From assembly GCF_900167065.1 (NCBI RefSeq), contig NZ_FUYA01000002.1:1-41531 (forward strand): a stretch of DNA of 41,531 bases, given 5' to 3'. This stretch comes from Desulfobaculum bizertense DSM 18034 (GTDB lineage: Bacteria > Desulfobacterota > Desulfovibrionia > Desulfovibrionales > Desulfovibrionaceae). Below the pieces are notes generated by a model that saw nothing but the letters and a program-made list of their open reading frames with translations, was not told the DNA's origin and searched no databases. The position numbers were made by a program, and so were the translations under genes. Position 1 is the first letter of the stretch; every line of letters starts with the position of its first letter. Below, one piece after another: positions 16,017 to 24,345 of this stretch.

Positions 16017-16503
16017 GGGAGATATACTCTAAATAAAGAAATCGGGCACCAAAAAGGCAGAGAGCGCCGTAGAGTCCGGCAATTATGTCGTCGATCATGA
16101 TGCCAAAGCCCCCAGGAAGCCATGATTCAGCAGCTTTGACGGGCCAGGGCTTGAGGATGTCGAAAAAGCGAAACGCCAAAAATCCAAAAAGGATTTGCCA
16201 GGACGTCATGATGGGGAAAAATGCGAAAACGAGCCACTGACCAGCGACTTCGTCAATGATAATGCAGCCGGGGTCTTTCTGGCCGAGCAGTCGTTCTGCC
16301 CTGTCTGCGGCAAGTCCGCCAAGAACGAAGACGAGGGCGATGATGATGCAGCGGACAAGGGGCGAATAGGGCAGAAGGAGAAAAGGGGCGGCGATGATGG
16401 CGACCGCAGATCCCCAGGTGCCGGGAGCTTTGGGTAAAAAGCCAACCGGGCCGAGCGTGGCTATTGCCTTAGAAATTTTATCTGTCGCAGTGGTGTGAGA
16501 CAT
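16003..16503 (-). CDS. pgpA: Phosphatidylglycerophosphatase A
   Basis: A 166-residue inner-membrane enzyme that dephosphorylates phosphatidylglycerophosphate to phosphatidylglycerol. Family marks include FLPKAPGTWGS near the N-terminus, the acidic motif IIIDEVAGQW, and FRFFDILKPWPV, with several hydrophobic helices between them. The ATG at 16503 has AGAGGAAAG upstream; the longer frame would add 62 unrelated residues. It is separated from the upstream maf gene by a terminator, so it probably has its own promoter in the 134-nt gap. Confidence 0.93.
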   Translation of the reverse strand: MSHTTATDKISKAIATLGPVGFLPKAPGTWGSAVAIIAAPFLLLPYSPLVRCIIIALVFVLGGLAADRAERLLGQKDPGCIIIDEVAGQWLVFAFFPIMTSWQILFGFLAFRFFDILKPWPVKAAESWLPGGFGIMIDDIIAGLYGALCLFGARFLYLEYISQMFR

Positions 16504-16605
16504 GGTCTTTCCTCTGTGTATTTTAGAGAAGCCTATGGAAGGGATAGGACCGAAGAAAAATTTTGGCAAGCGTTCAATGTATTGCGATTGCCATGCGGTA
16601 TACCA

Positions 16606-16632
16606 CAAAAAAAGCCCTGACAGGCAGGGCTT
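16606..16632 (-). terminator. Rho-independent terminator after maf
   Basis: AAGCCCTG / CAGGGCTT (16612-16619 and 16625-16632) with a 5-nt loop. On the minus strand it is followed by a T-run (A at 16607-16613 on the plus strand). It lies just beyond the maf stop codon. Confidence 0.88.
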
Positions 16633-16637
16633 GGTGT

Positions 16638-17282
16638 CTATCGTGTCATCATTGCGCGGGGGCGAATGGCCCGGATTGTCTGGAGGCATTGCACAAGTCG
16701 GGCAAGGGGCAGACCCACGACATTGTTGTACGAGCCGCTGATGGACTCAATGAGAAAGCCGCCTTTGCCCTGAATGGCGTAGCTTCCGGCCTTGTCCATA
16801 GGCTCGCCTGTTTCGATGTAGCTAAAGAGGACTTCAAGGGGCTGTGGTCCCATTGTGACTTCCGTGGAGACGGAAAAACATTCAGGACGGGGAGAGCTGG
16901 GGTGATAGACCGCGCAGCCTGAAATGACGTGATGTGTGTTGTCCACAAGCTTGGAGAGCATCATCATGGCATCTGTTGTGCCGCTGGGCTTGCCCATGAT
17001 CTCGTCATCGAGAGTTACAATGGTGTCGCAGCCAATAACGATGGCGTCTTTGTTCGCCTTGTGAACGGCGTCTGCTTTGGCGAGCGCGGCACGAACGGCA
17101 AATTCTTCTGGTGTTTCGTGGTCTTCGGGTTCTGGCTCGCACTCGTCTGGGGCGGGAATGATTTCAAAATCAAGGCCGATGGATTCCAGCATTTCGCAGC
17201 GTCGGGGGGAGCCAGAGGCCAAGATGATGCGCTGGATGGACTGAAAGGGGCCTGCTTCAACAACAATCGGTTCAATATCCAT
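16638..17282 (-). CDS. maf: Maf-family nucleoside triphosphate pyrophosphatase
   Basis: A 214-residue enzyme of the Maf/YhdE family, which hydrolyses non-canonical or excess NTPs (often dTTP/UTP) to the monophosphate. Motifs: LASGSPRR (21-28), the acidic ETPEEFAVRAALAKA helix, VIGCDTIV and GKPSGTTDA, then SGSYNNVVGLPL near the C-terminus. The ATG at 17282 is preferred; an in-frame GTG at 17312 would fall within the lpd terminator stem. It sits directly downstream of that terminator, so it needs its own transcription start or read-through. The substrate subclass is not assigned. Confidence 0.92.
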   Translation of the reverse strand: MDIEPIVVEAGPFQSIQRIILASGSPRRCEMLESIGLDFEIIPAPDECEPEPEDHETPEEFAVRAALAKADAVHKANKDAIVIGCDTIVTLDDEIMGKPSGTTDAMMMLSKLVDNTHHVISGCAVYHPSSPRPECFSVSTEVTMGPQPLEVLFSYIETGEPMDKAGSYAIQGKGGFLIESISGSYNNVVGLPLARLVQCLQTIRAIRPRAMMTR

Positions 17283-17295
17283 AAACGGGTTCCAT

Positions 17296-17329
17296 AAAAA
17301 ACGGGTCGGCACCCAAGGGAGCCGACCCG
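17296..17329 (-). terminator. Rho-independent terminator after the gcv-lpd operon
   Basis: CGGGTCGGC / GCCGACCCG (17302-17310 and 17321-17329), a perfect 9-bp stem with a 10-nt loop. It is followed on the minus strand by six T (A at 17296-17301). It lies 24 nt past the lpd stop codon. Confidence 0.92.
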
Positions 17330-17353
17330 CTGATGTTCAGTGTTGGGCGTGAA

Positions 17354-18733
17354 TCACACTGCGGTTTGATCCGCAAGGATGGCATGCAAAAGCGCTTCAT
17401 CCAGTGTGGGGTGAGCCCATATGATACGGTGAGCGTCGGCGAGAGTCCAGCTTTCGCTGACCATGAGTGTCGCCTGCGTTATGAGATGCGACACGCCATG
17501 CCCGACAGCCGTTACCCCACATATCTTTCCATCATTCCAGAGTATTTTGATAAAGCCCTGAGCCAGTGCGTGTGCCTGCGCAATGGGGTTTGCCGCCAGT
17601 GCATACTGGGAAACCACAGGGGACAGACCCTCTGCACGCATGTCTTCTGCCATTTTTCCTACCCGAATGCTTTCTGGTGCTCCATAAATGCACCACGGCA
17701 TTGGCCCGGAGGAATAAGGCGCAGATGTTTTGCCTGCGATGATGTCTGCAACATACTGCCCCTGATGCGAAGCCGCATGAGCGAGTAACGCCTGCCCATT
17801 CAGATCGCCAATGGCGTAGATACCTGCTGCGGCCTTGAGATACTCGTCAACCTGAATAAAGCCACGGCTGTCTTGCGTGCAGGCGGATTCTTCCAGCCCT
17901 AGCCCGTCAAAGACAGGGCCTCGGCCTGTGGCGACAAGCACACGGTCTGCCGTAAGCTCTTCGCCAGATTCCAGCGTGAGTTCTGCATGCTCGGCAGTGC
18001 TCCTGAGTGACTGCACCCGTTTGCCAAGAAGAAGCTTCCATTTTTCGCGTTTGCAAAGTTGCGCAATGGTCTTGCTTACGTCTGGGTCCTCAAAGGGCGC
18101 CAGACGATCAAGAGCTTCGACGACCGTGATTTTTGTTCCAAGGCGGGAAAAGAAACGGCCAAGCTCCAGACCAATAACGCCGCCGCCAACAAGAATCAGG
18201 CTTTCGGGAATTTCCGTCAGGTCCAGAATCCCGTCAGAGTCAAGAATCCGCTCGCCGTCTGGCTCCAGCCCCGGGAATGCACTCGGAGCCGAACCCGTAG
18301 CAAGCACCAGGTTTCCAAACTCAATGGCTTGCGGGCCATCGCTAAGCTGAACGTCGATATGTGACGCGTCGTGTATGTGGGCACTGCCTTCAAAAAGGGC
18401 AATCCCAAGCTGTTCGAAGCTCTTGCGTAGTCCCTGACGCGATCCATTCAGCACCTGCTCTTTGCGTTTTTGAAGCGCTGGGAGATTTGGCTGAATACTG
18501 CCAGAAAGCAGCTTGAATTTGGACTGTGCTGCCAGCTCATGAATGCACTCTGTTGCTCCCAGAAAGAGCTTTGTAGGAATGCAGCCACGATTCAGGCAGG
18601 TGCCGCCGAGTTCTCGACGTTCCACAATGGCGACGGAAAGTCCATTTTGTGCTGCGCGCTTGGCGCAGGCTTCGCCACCGGGACCAGAACCAATGACAAC
18701 GAGGTCAAAGCGCACTGTGTGCTCAGACGTCAT
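17354..18733 (-). CDS. lpdA: Dihydrolipoyl dehydrogenase (glycine cleavage L-protein)
   Basis: A 459-residue flavoprotein disulfide oxidoreductase that reoxidises the dihydrolipoyl arm of GcvH using NAD+. The FAD-binding motif GSGPGG is at 15-20, the redox-active disulfide is Cys46/Cys51 in GGTCLNRGCIPTK, a second Rossmann motif for NAD (GGGVIGLE) lies near the middle, and the C-terminal His-Glu pair is in AHPTLDE. The start overlaps the gcvPB stop by 11 nt with GGAGCTG upstream. Placement as last gene of the gcv operon indicates service to glycine cleavage, though it could also serve other lipoyl enzymes. Confidence 0.95.
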   Translation of the reverse strand: MTSEHTVRFDLVVIGSGPGGEACAKRAAQNGLSVAIVERRELGGTCLNRGCIPTKLFLGATECIHELAAQSKFKLLSGSIQPNLPALQKRKEQVLNGSRQGLRKSFEQLGIALFEGSAHIHDASHIDVQLSDGPQAIEFGNLVLATGSAPSAFPGLEPDGERILDSDGILDLTEIPESLILVGGGVIGLELGRFFSRLGTKITVVEALDRLAPFEDPDVSKTIAQLCKREKWKLLLGKRVQSLRSTAEHAELTLESGEELTADRVLVATGRGPVFDGLGLEESACTQDSRGFIQVDEYLKAAAGIYAIGDLNGQALLAHAASHQGQYVADIIAGKTSAPYSSGPMPWCIYGAPESIRVGKMAEDMRAEGLSPVVSQYALAANPIAQAHALAQGFIKILWNDGKICGVTAVGHGVSHLITQATLMVSESWTLADAHRIIWAHPTLDEALLHAILADQTAV

Positions 18734-20171
18734 CTGTCAGCTCCATGCTGCGTGCGGCACGCGTTTCATCGAGTCGGGTGACAGGAAGTGTCACAGGCGC
18801 ATGCTTGACGCTTTCAGGGTCTGTTTTTGCTGTTTCGATGATCTCGGCGAGGGCATCAACAAAGTCGTCGAGGGTGCTCTTGGATTCTGTTTCTGTTGGC
18901 TCAATCATGAGGCACTCTGGGACAATGAGCGGGAAATACACAGTGGGTGCATGGAAGCCCTTGTCCAGAAGCGCCTTGCCAACGTCCAGCGCACGGACGC
19001 CGTTGAGTTCATCACCAACAACAGAGCAGACAAACTCGTGTTTGCAAATGTCGTTGTGCGGGACCTCAAGGAGAGAGCTGACGCGTGCGCGGATGTAGTT
19101 TGCTGCCAGAACGGCATTTTCACTCGCGCGGGTCAGGCCTGCTCCGCCAAGGCGAAGAATGTACGCGTAGGCTTTGAGGTAAACGCCAAAGTTGCCATAG
19201 AACGGCGCCATGTAGCCGATACTCTTGGGATGGTCGTAGTCGAGAACAAAGCGGCCATCTTCGAGTTTCTTGACGCGGGAGACTGGCAGGTAGGGTTTGA
19301 GCCGTGGCGAAACACCAACCGGGCCAGAACCCGGACCACCGCCGCCGTGTGGCGTGGCAAAGGTTTTGTGCAGATTCAGGTGAACAACGTCAAAGCCTGC
19401 ATCACCCACGCGCATTTTGCCCATGATGGCATTCATGTTTGCCCCGTCATAATAGAGCAGGGCGTCCTTTTCGTGGATCATCTCGACGATTTCCGGGAGA
19501 TGTTTTTCAAAAAGGCCAAGAGTGTTGGGGCAGGTCAGCATAACTGCGGCGACATCATCGTCCAAAGCCTCGCGAAGGGCTTCGGGGTCAACCATGCCGT
19601 CACGGGATTCGATAGAAACAATGTCAAAGCCCGCAAGGTGTGCTGATGCGGGATTTGTGCCGTGCGCAGAGTCCGGGATGATGACTTTGGTCTTGTTCGT
19701 GTTGCCCTTGTCCGCATGGTACGCAGCAATAAGCATTGCCCCGGTCAGCTCGCCATGTGCGCCTGCCATTGGGTGAAGGGTGTAGGCGGCCATGCCCGTG
19801 ATTTCGCAAAGCAGGCTCTCGAGATCATACATGACGGCAAGAGCGCCCTGTGTGAAGTGGCCTGCTCCCTTGAGCTGGGCCATGAGGGGGTGCAGTCGGG
19901 TGAAGCCCGGAAGTGCTGCGGCCTGCTCAATGAATTTGGGATTATATTTCATTGTGCAGGAGCCAAGCGGGTAGAAATTGCCGTCGACGCTGTAGTTCAG
20001 GTGCGAAAGCCGGGTGAAGTGGCGGACCACGTCCAGCTCACTGAGTTCTGGGAGCTGGGCCGGGCTTTGGCGCATCATTGACTTGGGCAGAACATCTGCG
20101 GCCTTGAGCTGTGGCTCGTTTAGGCACACACCTTTTCTGCCGGGGACTGATTTGGCGAAGAGCGTTTTCAT
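18723..20171 (-). CDS. gcvPB: Glycine dehydrogenase (decarboxylating) subunit 2
   Basis: A 482-residue PLP-binding subunit of the split glycine decarboxylase (P-protein). The PLP lysine is Lys269 in NLHKTFATPHGGGGPG; DSAHGTNPAS and YYDGANMNA upstream are also P-protein marks. Together with GcvPA it decarboxylates glycine and passes aminomethyl to lipoyl-GcvH. A GGAGGTG site precedes the ATG, which overlaps the gcvPA stop by 4 nt. Split P-proteins are common in anaerobes and Gram-positives, in contrast to the fused form of enterics. Confidence 0.96.
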   Translation of the reverse strand: MKTLFAKSVPGRKGVCLNEPQLKAADVLPKSMMRQSPAQLPELSELDVVRHFTRLSHLNYSVDGNFYPLGSCTMKYNPKFIEQAAALPGFTRLHPLMAQLKGAGHFTQGALAVMYDLESLLCEITGMAAYTLHPMAGAHGELTGAMLIAAYHADKGNTNKTKVIIPDSAHGTNPASAHLAGFDIVSIESRDGMVDPEALREALDDDVAAVMLTCPNTLGLFEKHLPEIVEMIHEKDALLYYDGANMNAIMGKMRVGDAGFDVVHLNLHKTFATPHGGGGPGSGPVGVSPRLKPYLPVSRVKKLEDGRFVLDYDHPKSIGYMAPFYGNFGVYLKAYAYILRLGGAGLTRASENAVLAANYIRARVSSLLEVPHNDICKHEFVCSVVGDELNGVRALDVGKALLDKGFHAPTVYFPLIVPECLMIEPTETESKSTLDDFVDALAEIIETAKTDPESVKHAPVTLPVTRLDETRAARSMELTDDV

Positions 20172-21502
20172 CGAATCACACCTCCAACCATTTCAGCAAG
20201 GATACCAAGATCCTGACGGGAATGTTTTTCTGTGCAGGCGACCAGCAGGCAGTTTTCCAGCCCCTTGAAGTAGCGGCCCAGAGGGAAGCCGGGGACAAAG
20301 CCGCGTTCAGTGAGCTGGTCAACCAGCTCATAGGCCGGAATGGGGAGCCTGATCGCGAATTCATTGCAGAACGGGGCATCTGTCAGCAAACTGATGCCGG
20401 GAATCTCTGTGAGTCGCTGTGCAGCGTACTGTGCATTTTCCATGCTTTTTTCTGCAACGCGCTGCATGCCGCAGGGACCAAGAAGGCTCATGTAGGCAAG
20501 GGCGCGCAGGGCGCACAGAGACTGGTTCGAGCAGATGTTTGACGTGGCGCGCTGGCGGCGGATGTGTTGCTCGCGGGCCTGAAGGGTCAGCACGTAGCCT
20601 GTACGGCCTTCGGTATCCACGGTGCGGCCAACGATTCGGCCGGGCATCTGGCGCACCATTTTTTTGGTGCAGGTCATGATGCCGAGGTATGGGCCGCCAA
20701 ATGACAGAGGCATGCCAAGGCTCTGGCCTTCGGCCACTGCGATGTCTGCGCCCATTTCACCGGGTGTTTTGAGGATGCTCTGCATGACCGGATACACAGA
20801 GATAACACTTTTTGCCTTGACGGAGCGTGCATGGTCAAACAGTTCGGTGAAGTCATTGACGTTACCGAAGAAGTTGGGATTCTGCACAACAACAGCAGCG
20901 GTTTCTGAGTCTACAGCGGCCTTAAGTGCGTCGAGGTCTGTTGACCCGTCGCGGTGAGGCACGGTGACCAGATCAAGTTTGAGATTTTTGGTATATGACG
21001 CCAGCATGATGCGATAAATCGGGGACAGGGCTTCGCTGATGACCAGCTTTTTACGCTTGGTCGCCCGGACGCCCATCATCATGGCTTCAAAGATGGCAGA
21101 ACCGCCATCGTACACCGAGGCATTAACGCACTCCATGTCGAAGAGGCGGGAGATGGCTGTTTGATATTCGAAGATAGCCTGCAGGGTGCCCTGTGAGGCT
21201 TCTGGCTGGTAGGGGGTGTAGGCCGTGGCAAATTCACCACGGTTAGTCAGGGTGTCGACAGCGGCCGGGATATGGTGGTCATAGAATCCCGCGCCAAGGA
21301 AGCTGACAACATCAACGACGTTCTTTTCCGCCAGTCGTTCGATGTGGGCCATGACTTCCATTTCGCTCAGACCATCGGGGAGATTGAAGCTCTTGGGACG
21401 AAGCGCCGGGGCGATGTCCGCAAAAAGAGCATCAATGTCGCTGACCCCAATGGTGTCAAGCATCTGCCGTGTCTCCTCAGGAGTATGAGGAATGTAGGGC
21501 AT
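20168..21502 (-). CDS. gcvPA: Glycine dehydrogenase (decarboxylating) subunit 1
   Basis: A 444-residue subunit corresponding to the N-terminal half of fused P-protein. It begins with the conserved YIPHTPEETRQML and includes FLGAGFYDHHIPAAVD and AYTPYQPEASQGTLQ. It lacks the PLP lysine, as expected for this half. AAGGAG precedes the ATG at 21502, 27 nt after the gcvH stop. The ATGA overlap with gcvPB implies coupled, equimolar synthesis. Confidence 0.96.
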   Translation of the reverse strand: MPYIPHTPEETRQMLDTIGVSDIDALFADIAPALRPKSFNLPDGLSEMEVMAHIERLAEKNVVDVVSFLGAGFYDHHIPAAVDTLTNRGEFATAYTPYQPEASQGTLQAIFEYQTAISRLFDMECVNASVYDGGSAIFEAMMMGVRATKRKKLVISEALSPIYRIMLASYTKNLKLDLVTVPHRDGSTDLDALKAAVDSETAAVVVQNPNFFGNVNDFTELFDHARSVKAKSVISVYPVMQSILKTPGEMGADIAVAEGQSLGMPLSFGGPYLGIMTCTKKMVRQMPGRIVGRTVDTEGRTGYVLTLQAREQHIRRQRATSNICSNQSLCALRALAYMSLLGPCGMQRVAEKSMENAQYAAQRLTEIPGISLLTDAPFCNEFAIRLPIPAYELVDQLTERGFVPGFPLGRYFKGLENCLLVACTEKHSRQDLGILAEMVGGVIR

Positions 21503-21529
21503 TGGTATGACTCCTTAAAAAAGGGCTAG

Positions 21530-21907
21530 CTAGTGACAGGATACGGCGTTTTTTTCGTAGTCTGCGGCGTTCATCAGGCCCTCGGGCTGTGCGGCAAGTT
21601 TGATCTTGACCAGCCAACCTTCTTCGTATGGGGACTGATTGACTTTTTCGGGGGCGTCTTCAAGAGATTCGTTGATTTCAACAACTTCACCGGAAACCGG
21701 GGCGTAGATTTCGCTCGCGGCCTTGACGGATTCAACAGAACCCATCTCTGCACCTGCATCAAACGTGTCGCCAATTTCTGGCAACTCAACGTAGGTCAGG
21801 TCTCCAAGCTGTTCCTGCGCAAAGTGTGTGATGCCAACATAGGCAAATTCACCGTCAATGCGCGCCCATTCGTGTGACTTACTGTAGAGCAGATCCTGGG
21901 GAATCAC
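21530..21907 (-). CDS. gcvH: Glycine cleavage system H protein
   Basis: A 125-residue lipoyl-carrier protein. The lipoylation site is Lys62 in [11 protein letters not shown], and the preceding [18 protein letters not shown] is typical. The GTG at 21907 is chosen because AAGGAG lies 8 nt upstream and the protein then begins exactly where GcvH proteins do ([14 protein letters not shown]). It is first in the gcvH-gcvPA-gcvPB-lpd operon; no gcvT is present here. The 291-nt region upstream, down to the response regulator stop, holds a strong hairpin (CAGGCCGC/GCGGCCTG, 22037-22066) but no recognisable glycine riboswitch. Confidence 0.96.
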   Translation of the reverse strand: MIPQDLLYSKSHEWARIDGEFAYVGITHFAQEQLGDLTYVELPEIGDTFDAGAEMGSVESVKAASEIYAPVSGEVVEINESLEDAPEKVNQSPYEEGWLVKIKLAAQPEGLMNAADYEKNAVSCH

Positions 21908-22198
21908 TGTCCTGTCTCCTTGATTCTGTGTCCCGGCCGTGGCCGTGGGCCGATGATGGCCGGAGAACGGGTTTATGTCGTTGTATTTGTCTTGTGCAAT
22001 GCAGTGAGTACTGCCACTCATGGGGATATACTTTTGCAGGCCGCTTCGCAATAGCAAGGCGGCCTGTAACGCGTCTTTACGACTGGGGACGTGGGGCGGG
22101 GAGGGGCTTCTCCGAGTATGCAAGAACACGCGTCAAAAAGTTTAGTAAATACTGTAAGGGCTTGTTCTTGTGACTCTTTTGGAGAAAATGTTTTGAAG

Positions 22199-22612
22199 CT
22201 ACGCTTTTCGCTCCTGAATCTGGATGCCGAGATTGCGGATCTCATCCAGTAGCGTTTTCTTACGGATTGGCTTCACGATATACGAGGTGGCCTCGCCAAG
22301 GAAAAAGGCGTCATGAAGTTCCTTTGTGTCATCAAGGGCAGAAATCATGATGGTTTTTGTTCGCTTTTCCAGAGGAACATCGTGTTCTGTTTCAATCTCT
22401 CGAATTTCTCGCAATGCCTGCTGGCCGTCAACATTCGGCATTATAATGTCCAGGCAAATGAGGTCATACGGTTCGTTACTCGTCAAGGAACGCTTAAATG
22501 CTTCCACAGCTTCCTCGCCATCTACTGCAACATCACAGTATCCATACGGATACAGAATTTTCTGCATGAGCCTGCGGCTGTCGAAGTCGTCATCAACAAT
22601 TAAAAAACGCAT
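22199..22612 (-). CDS. CheY-like single-domain response regulator
   Basis: A 137-residue stand-alone receiver domain with no output domain. The acidic pocket is DDD at 7-9, the phosphorylated Asp is Asp55 in CLDIIMPNVDG, the switch Ser is in IMISALDD, and the conserved Lys is in YIVKPIRKK. A good GGGAGGA site precedes the ATG. No histidine kinase is adjacent; a soluble PAS kinase lies some 12 kb away at 34941. It may be cotranscribed with gcvH, since no terminator was seen between them, but the 291-nt gap makes this uncertain. Output partner unknown. Confidence 0.9.
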   Translation of the reverse strand: MRFLIVDDDFDSRRLMQKILYPYGYCDVAVDGEEAVEAFKRSLTSNEPYDLICLDIIMPNVDGQQALREIREIETEHDVPLEKRTKTIMISALDDTKELHDAFFLGEATSYIVKPIRKKTLLDEIRNLGIQIQERKA

Positions 22613-22767
22613 GGGTCCTCCCTCATTTCTGTAAATGATAAACGTACTGAAATGTGTAATTGATTTTTATTTGTGATGCAATATTTGCTGGGGAGTTGTA
22701 AGCACTTCCGAGACAGCGTACCCTCCTTTCTCACTGGTTCAAAAGGATTTTCATTTTTGGAGTGTGC

Positions 22768-23100
22768 ATGAAAAGATTTTTTGCTGCGGCGCTTTGTCTT
22801 CCCTTTCTCTTTCCTCGTCTGTGCATGGCTGCGCAGATTGGCGAGAAAAAGCCAATTATGGGGCTTGGTGTTTTGATCGCCGCAGGCATGAGTGTCGCCG
22901 TTGTCCTTTTTTTACGATTTTTGTTTGGACCCAAGGGAATTTTGCGCCCTCGGGATTTTGGTACAGAGCACATAGCCATGCGCAAGCGGCACAAGGCTGA
23001 GCGTAAGGATTTACAGCGGCGCTGGAAGCGCGGTGAAATTCGTGCAGATGAGTATTCGGCAGAACTGGAGCGTATTGAGAATGAAGAGCATGGAGCTTGA
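22768..23100 (+). CDS. Small membrane protein with signal/anchor and SHOCT-like tail
   Basis: A 110-residue protein, not recognised with confidence. A signal-like segment (residues 1-20, ending in MAA) is followed by one membrane helix (about 30-50, GLGVLIAAGMSVAVVLFLRF) and a basic, helical C-terminal tail (about 70-110) with KRGEIRADEYSAELERIE, which resembles the short oligomerisation motif (SHOCT) seen at the ends of many small membrane proteins. The ATG at 22768 has GGAG upstream; a GTG six bases earlier is possible. It overlaps the start of the HD-domain gene, so the two are probably coupled. Function unknown. Confidence 0.7.
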   Translation: MKRFFAAALCLPFLFPRLCMAAQIGEKKPIMGLGVLIAAGMSVAVVLFLRFLFGPKGILRPRDFGTEHIAMRKRHKAERKDLQRRWKRGEIRADEYSAELERIENEEHGA

Positions 23101-23875
23101 GCAGCACAAGGCATTGTTTTTGGACTTTGTCTCAAATTTTCAGTCTGATGTCCCTCTCGACAAGGAAAATTACGACCTCAAACGAGATCACACCTTTCGC
23201 GTTCTTCACTGGGCACAGCAGATTACGAAAAGTGTTGAAGGGGAGTGTGGTCGATCCCCAGACTGTCTTCGGGCAACTCATCTTGGTGCCCTTTATCACG
23301 ATATTGGGCGCTTTCCCCAGTACAGGACGTGGAAGACTTTTGCTGATCCAAAGTCTACCAATCATGGGCGTCTCGGTTTTCGGACATTAAAAGCAACGGG
23401 CTTTCTACGCGACATCCCTGAGCACTGGCGCAAAGTTATTCAGGTCGCTGTCGCGCTTCACAACCGGCGTGAGATTCCCCCTCATTTACCCAAAGATATG
23501 GACTTTGCCCTGCGTGTCGTTCGCGATGCCGACAAGCTTGATATTCTTGAGGTTATGATTGCCCATCTCGCCCCTGATGCTCCGCCGAACCCCGTTGTCA
23601 CTCTTGGCCTTTCTAACATTCCAGAGTGGAGTGACGATCTGCTTGAGATGCTTCGTACAGGGCATCTCGGCGCCTACACCAGGATGCGCAGTTTACACGA
23701 TTTTCGGCTGCTCATGTTAAGTTGGGTTTATGACATGAATTTCCCCTTCACGGCGCAGTGTGTCTTACAGCGCAAGAACTGGGACGACCTTGCACAACCG
23801 CTCCCCGATGACCCGGCTATTCGTGCCGCTCTCGCTCCCGCTCGTGCCCATCTTGAGGCTTTAGCGCAGCGTTAG
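23081..23875 (+). CDS. HD-domain metal-dependent phosphohydrolase
   Basis: A 264-residue protein with an HD domain. Metal ligands are His37 (DHTFRV), His73-Asp74 (GALYHDIGRF) and a later Asp in VVRDADKLD. Such enzymes hydrolyse nucleotides or cyclic nucleotides. The sequence lacks the HD-GYP signature of c-di-GMP phosphodiesterases, so the substrate is open. The start is uncertain between 23081 (GGAG about 10 nt upstream) and 23090. It overlaps the small membrane protein gene by 20 nt. Its 3' end faces repeat copy B and the convergent PilZ gene. Confidence 0.85.
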   Translation: MKSMELEQHKALFLDFVSNFQSDVPLDKENYDLKRDHTFRVLHWAQQITKSVEGECGRSPDCLRATHLGALYHDIGRFPQYRTWKTFADPKSTNHGRLGFRTLKATGFLRDIPEHWRKVIQVAVALHNRREIPPHLPKDMDFALRVVRDADKLDILEVMIAHLAPDAPPNPVVTLGLSNIPEWSDDLLEMLRTGHLGAYTRMRSLHDFRLLMLSWVYDMNFPFTAQCVLQRKNWDDLAQPLPDDPAIRAALAPARAHLEALAQR

Positions 23876-23923
23876 TTAGGGCTATGGGGATAGCAAGGGC
23901 GCATGTGGGGTGGGCTGGTGTTG

Positions 23924-24308
23924 TGTTGTATTGGGACGCTGTCCCAAACCCTGCAAGGGGCGCTGCCCCTTGACCCCGCCCAAGGACGAGGCCCTTGGGA
24001 ATCCCGCTATCGCTCAAAAAAAAATACGGCTGATGGAGAGGAAAGCTTCGCTTTCCTCTCCATCAGCCGTATTTTTTTTTGAGCTAGTGGGCGTCCCGTG
24101 TGTTCTTTTTCTTTGTGCTCCAATCCTTTCTTTCTGAACGCTTGCGTTCAGAAAGAAAATGGTGGCGAACTCGCAAAAGAGAAAGACTTTTTTTACGCCT
24201 TCTCACCCAAGTTTGAATTTCATTCACGCGAAGCGTGGAGGGAATTCAAACTCGCTGAGGATACGTAAGGGAATCATTCCCTTACGCGGGGTCCGGGGCT
24301 GGCCCCGG
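23924..24308 (+). repeat. Structured intergenic repeat, copy B (eight hairpins)
   Basis: Same series as copy A: h1 23931-23947, h2 23954-23972, h3 23979-23999, h4 24012-24084, h5 24127-24158, h6 24211-24251, h7 24264-24286, h8 24293-24308. Here h4 is a perfect 35-bp stem with a TTC loop; its A9/T9 block is longer than the A6/T6 of copy A, and the next pair is T-A where copy A has G-C. h8 reads CCGGGGC-TG-GCCCCGG, with both arms changed relative to copy A. Segments between hairpins differ much more than the hairpins themselves. It lies between the HD-domain gene and the convergent PilZ gene, ending 37 nt before the PilZ stop. Confidence 0.9.
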
Positions 24309-24345
24309 TTCTCTTCCCCCCTCCTCCGCACACATCTCACTTTAA

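Noticed and set aside
18543-19646. Plus-strand frame opposite lpd and gcvPB
   Set aside because: It lies across two firmly identified overlapping genes; no family features.
21908-22198. Possible glycine riboswitch upstream of gcvH
   Set aside because: The characteristic conserved core of the tandem aptamer was not found by eye; only a generic GC hairpin is present.
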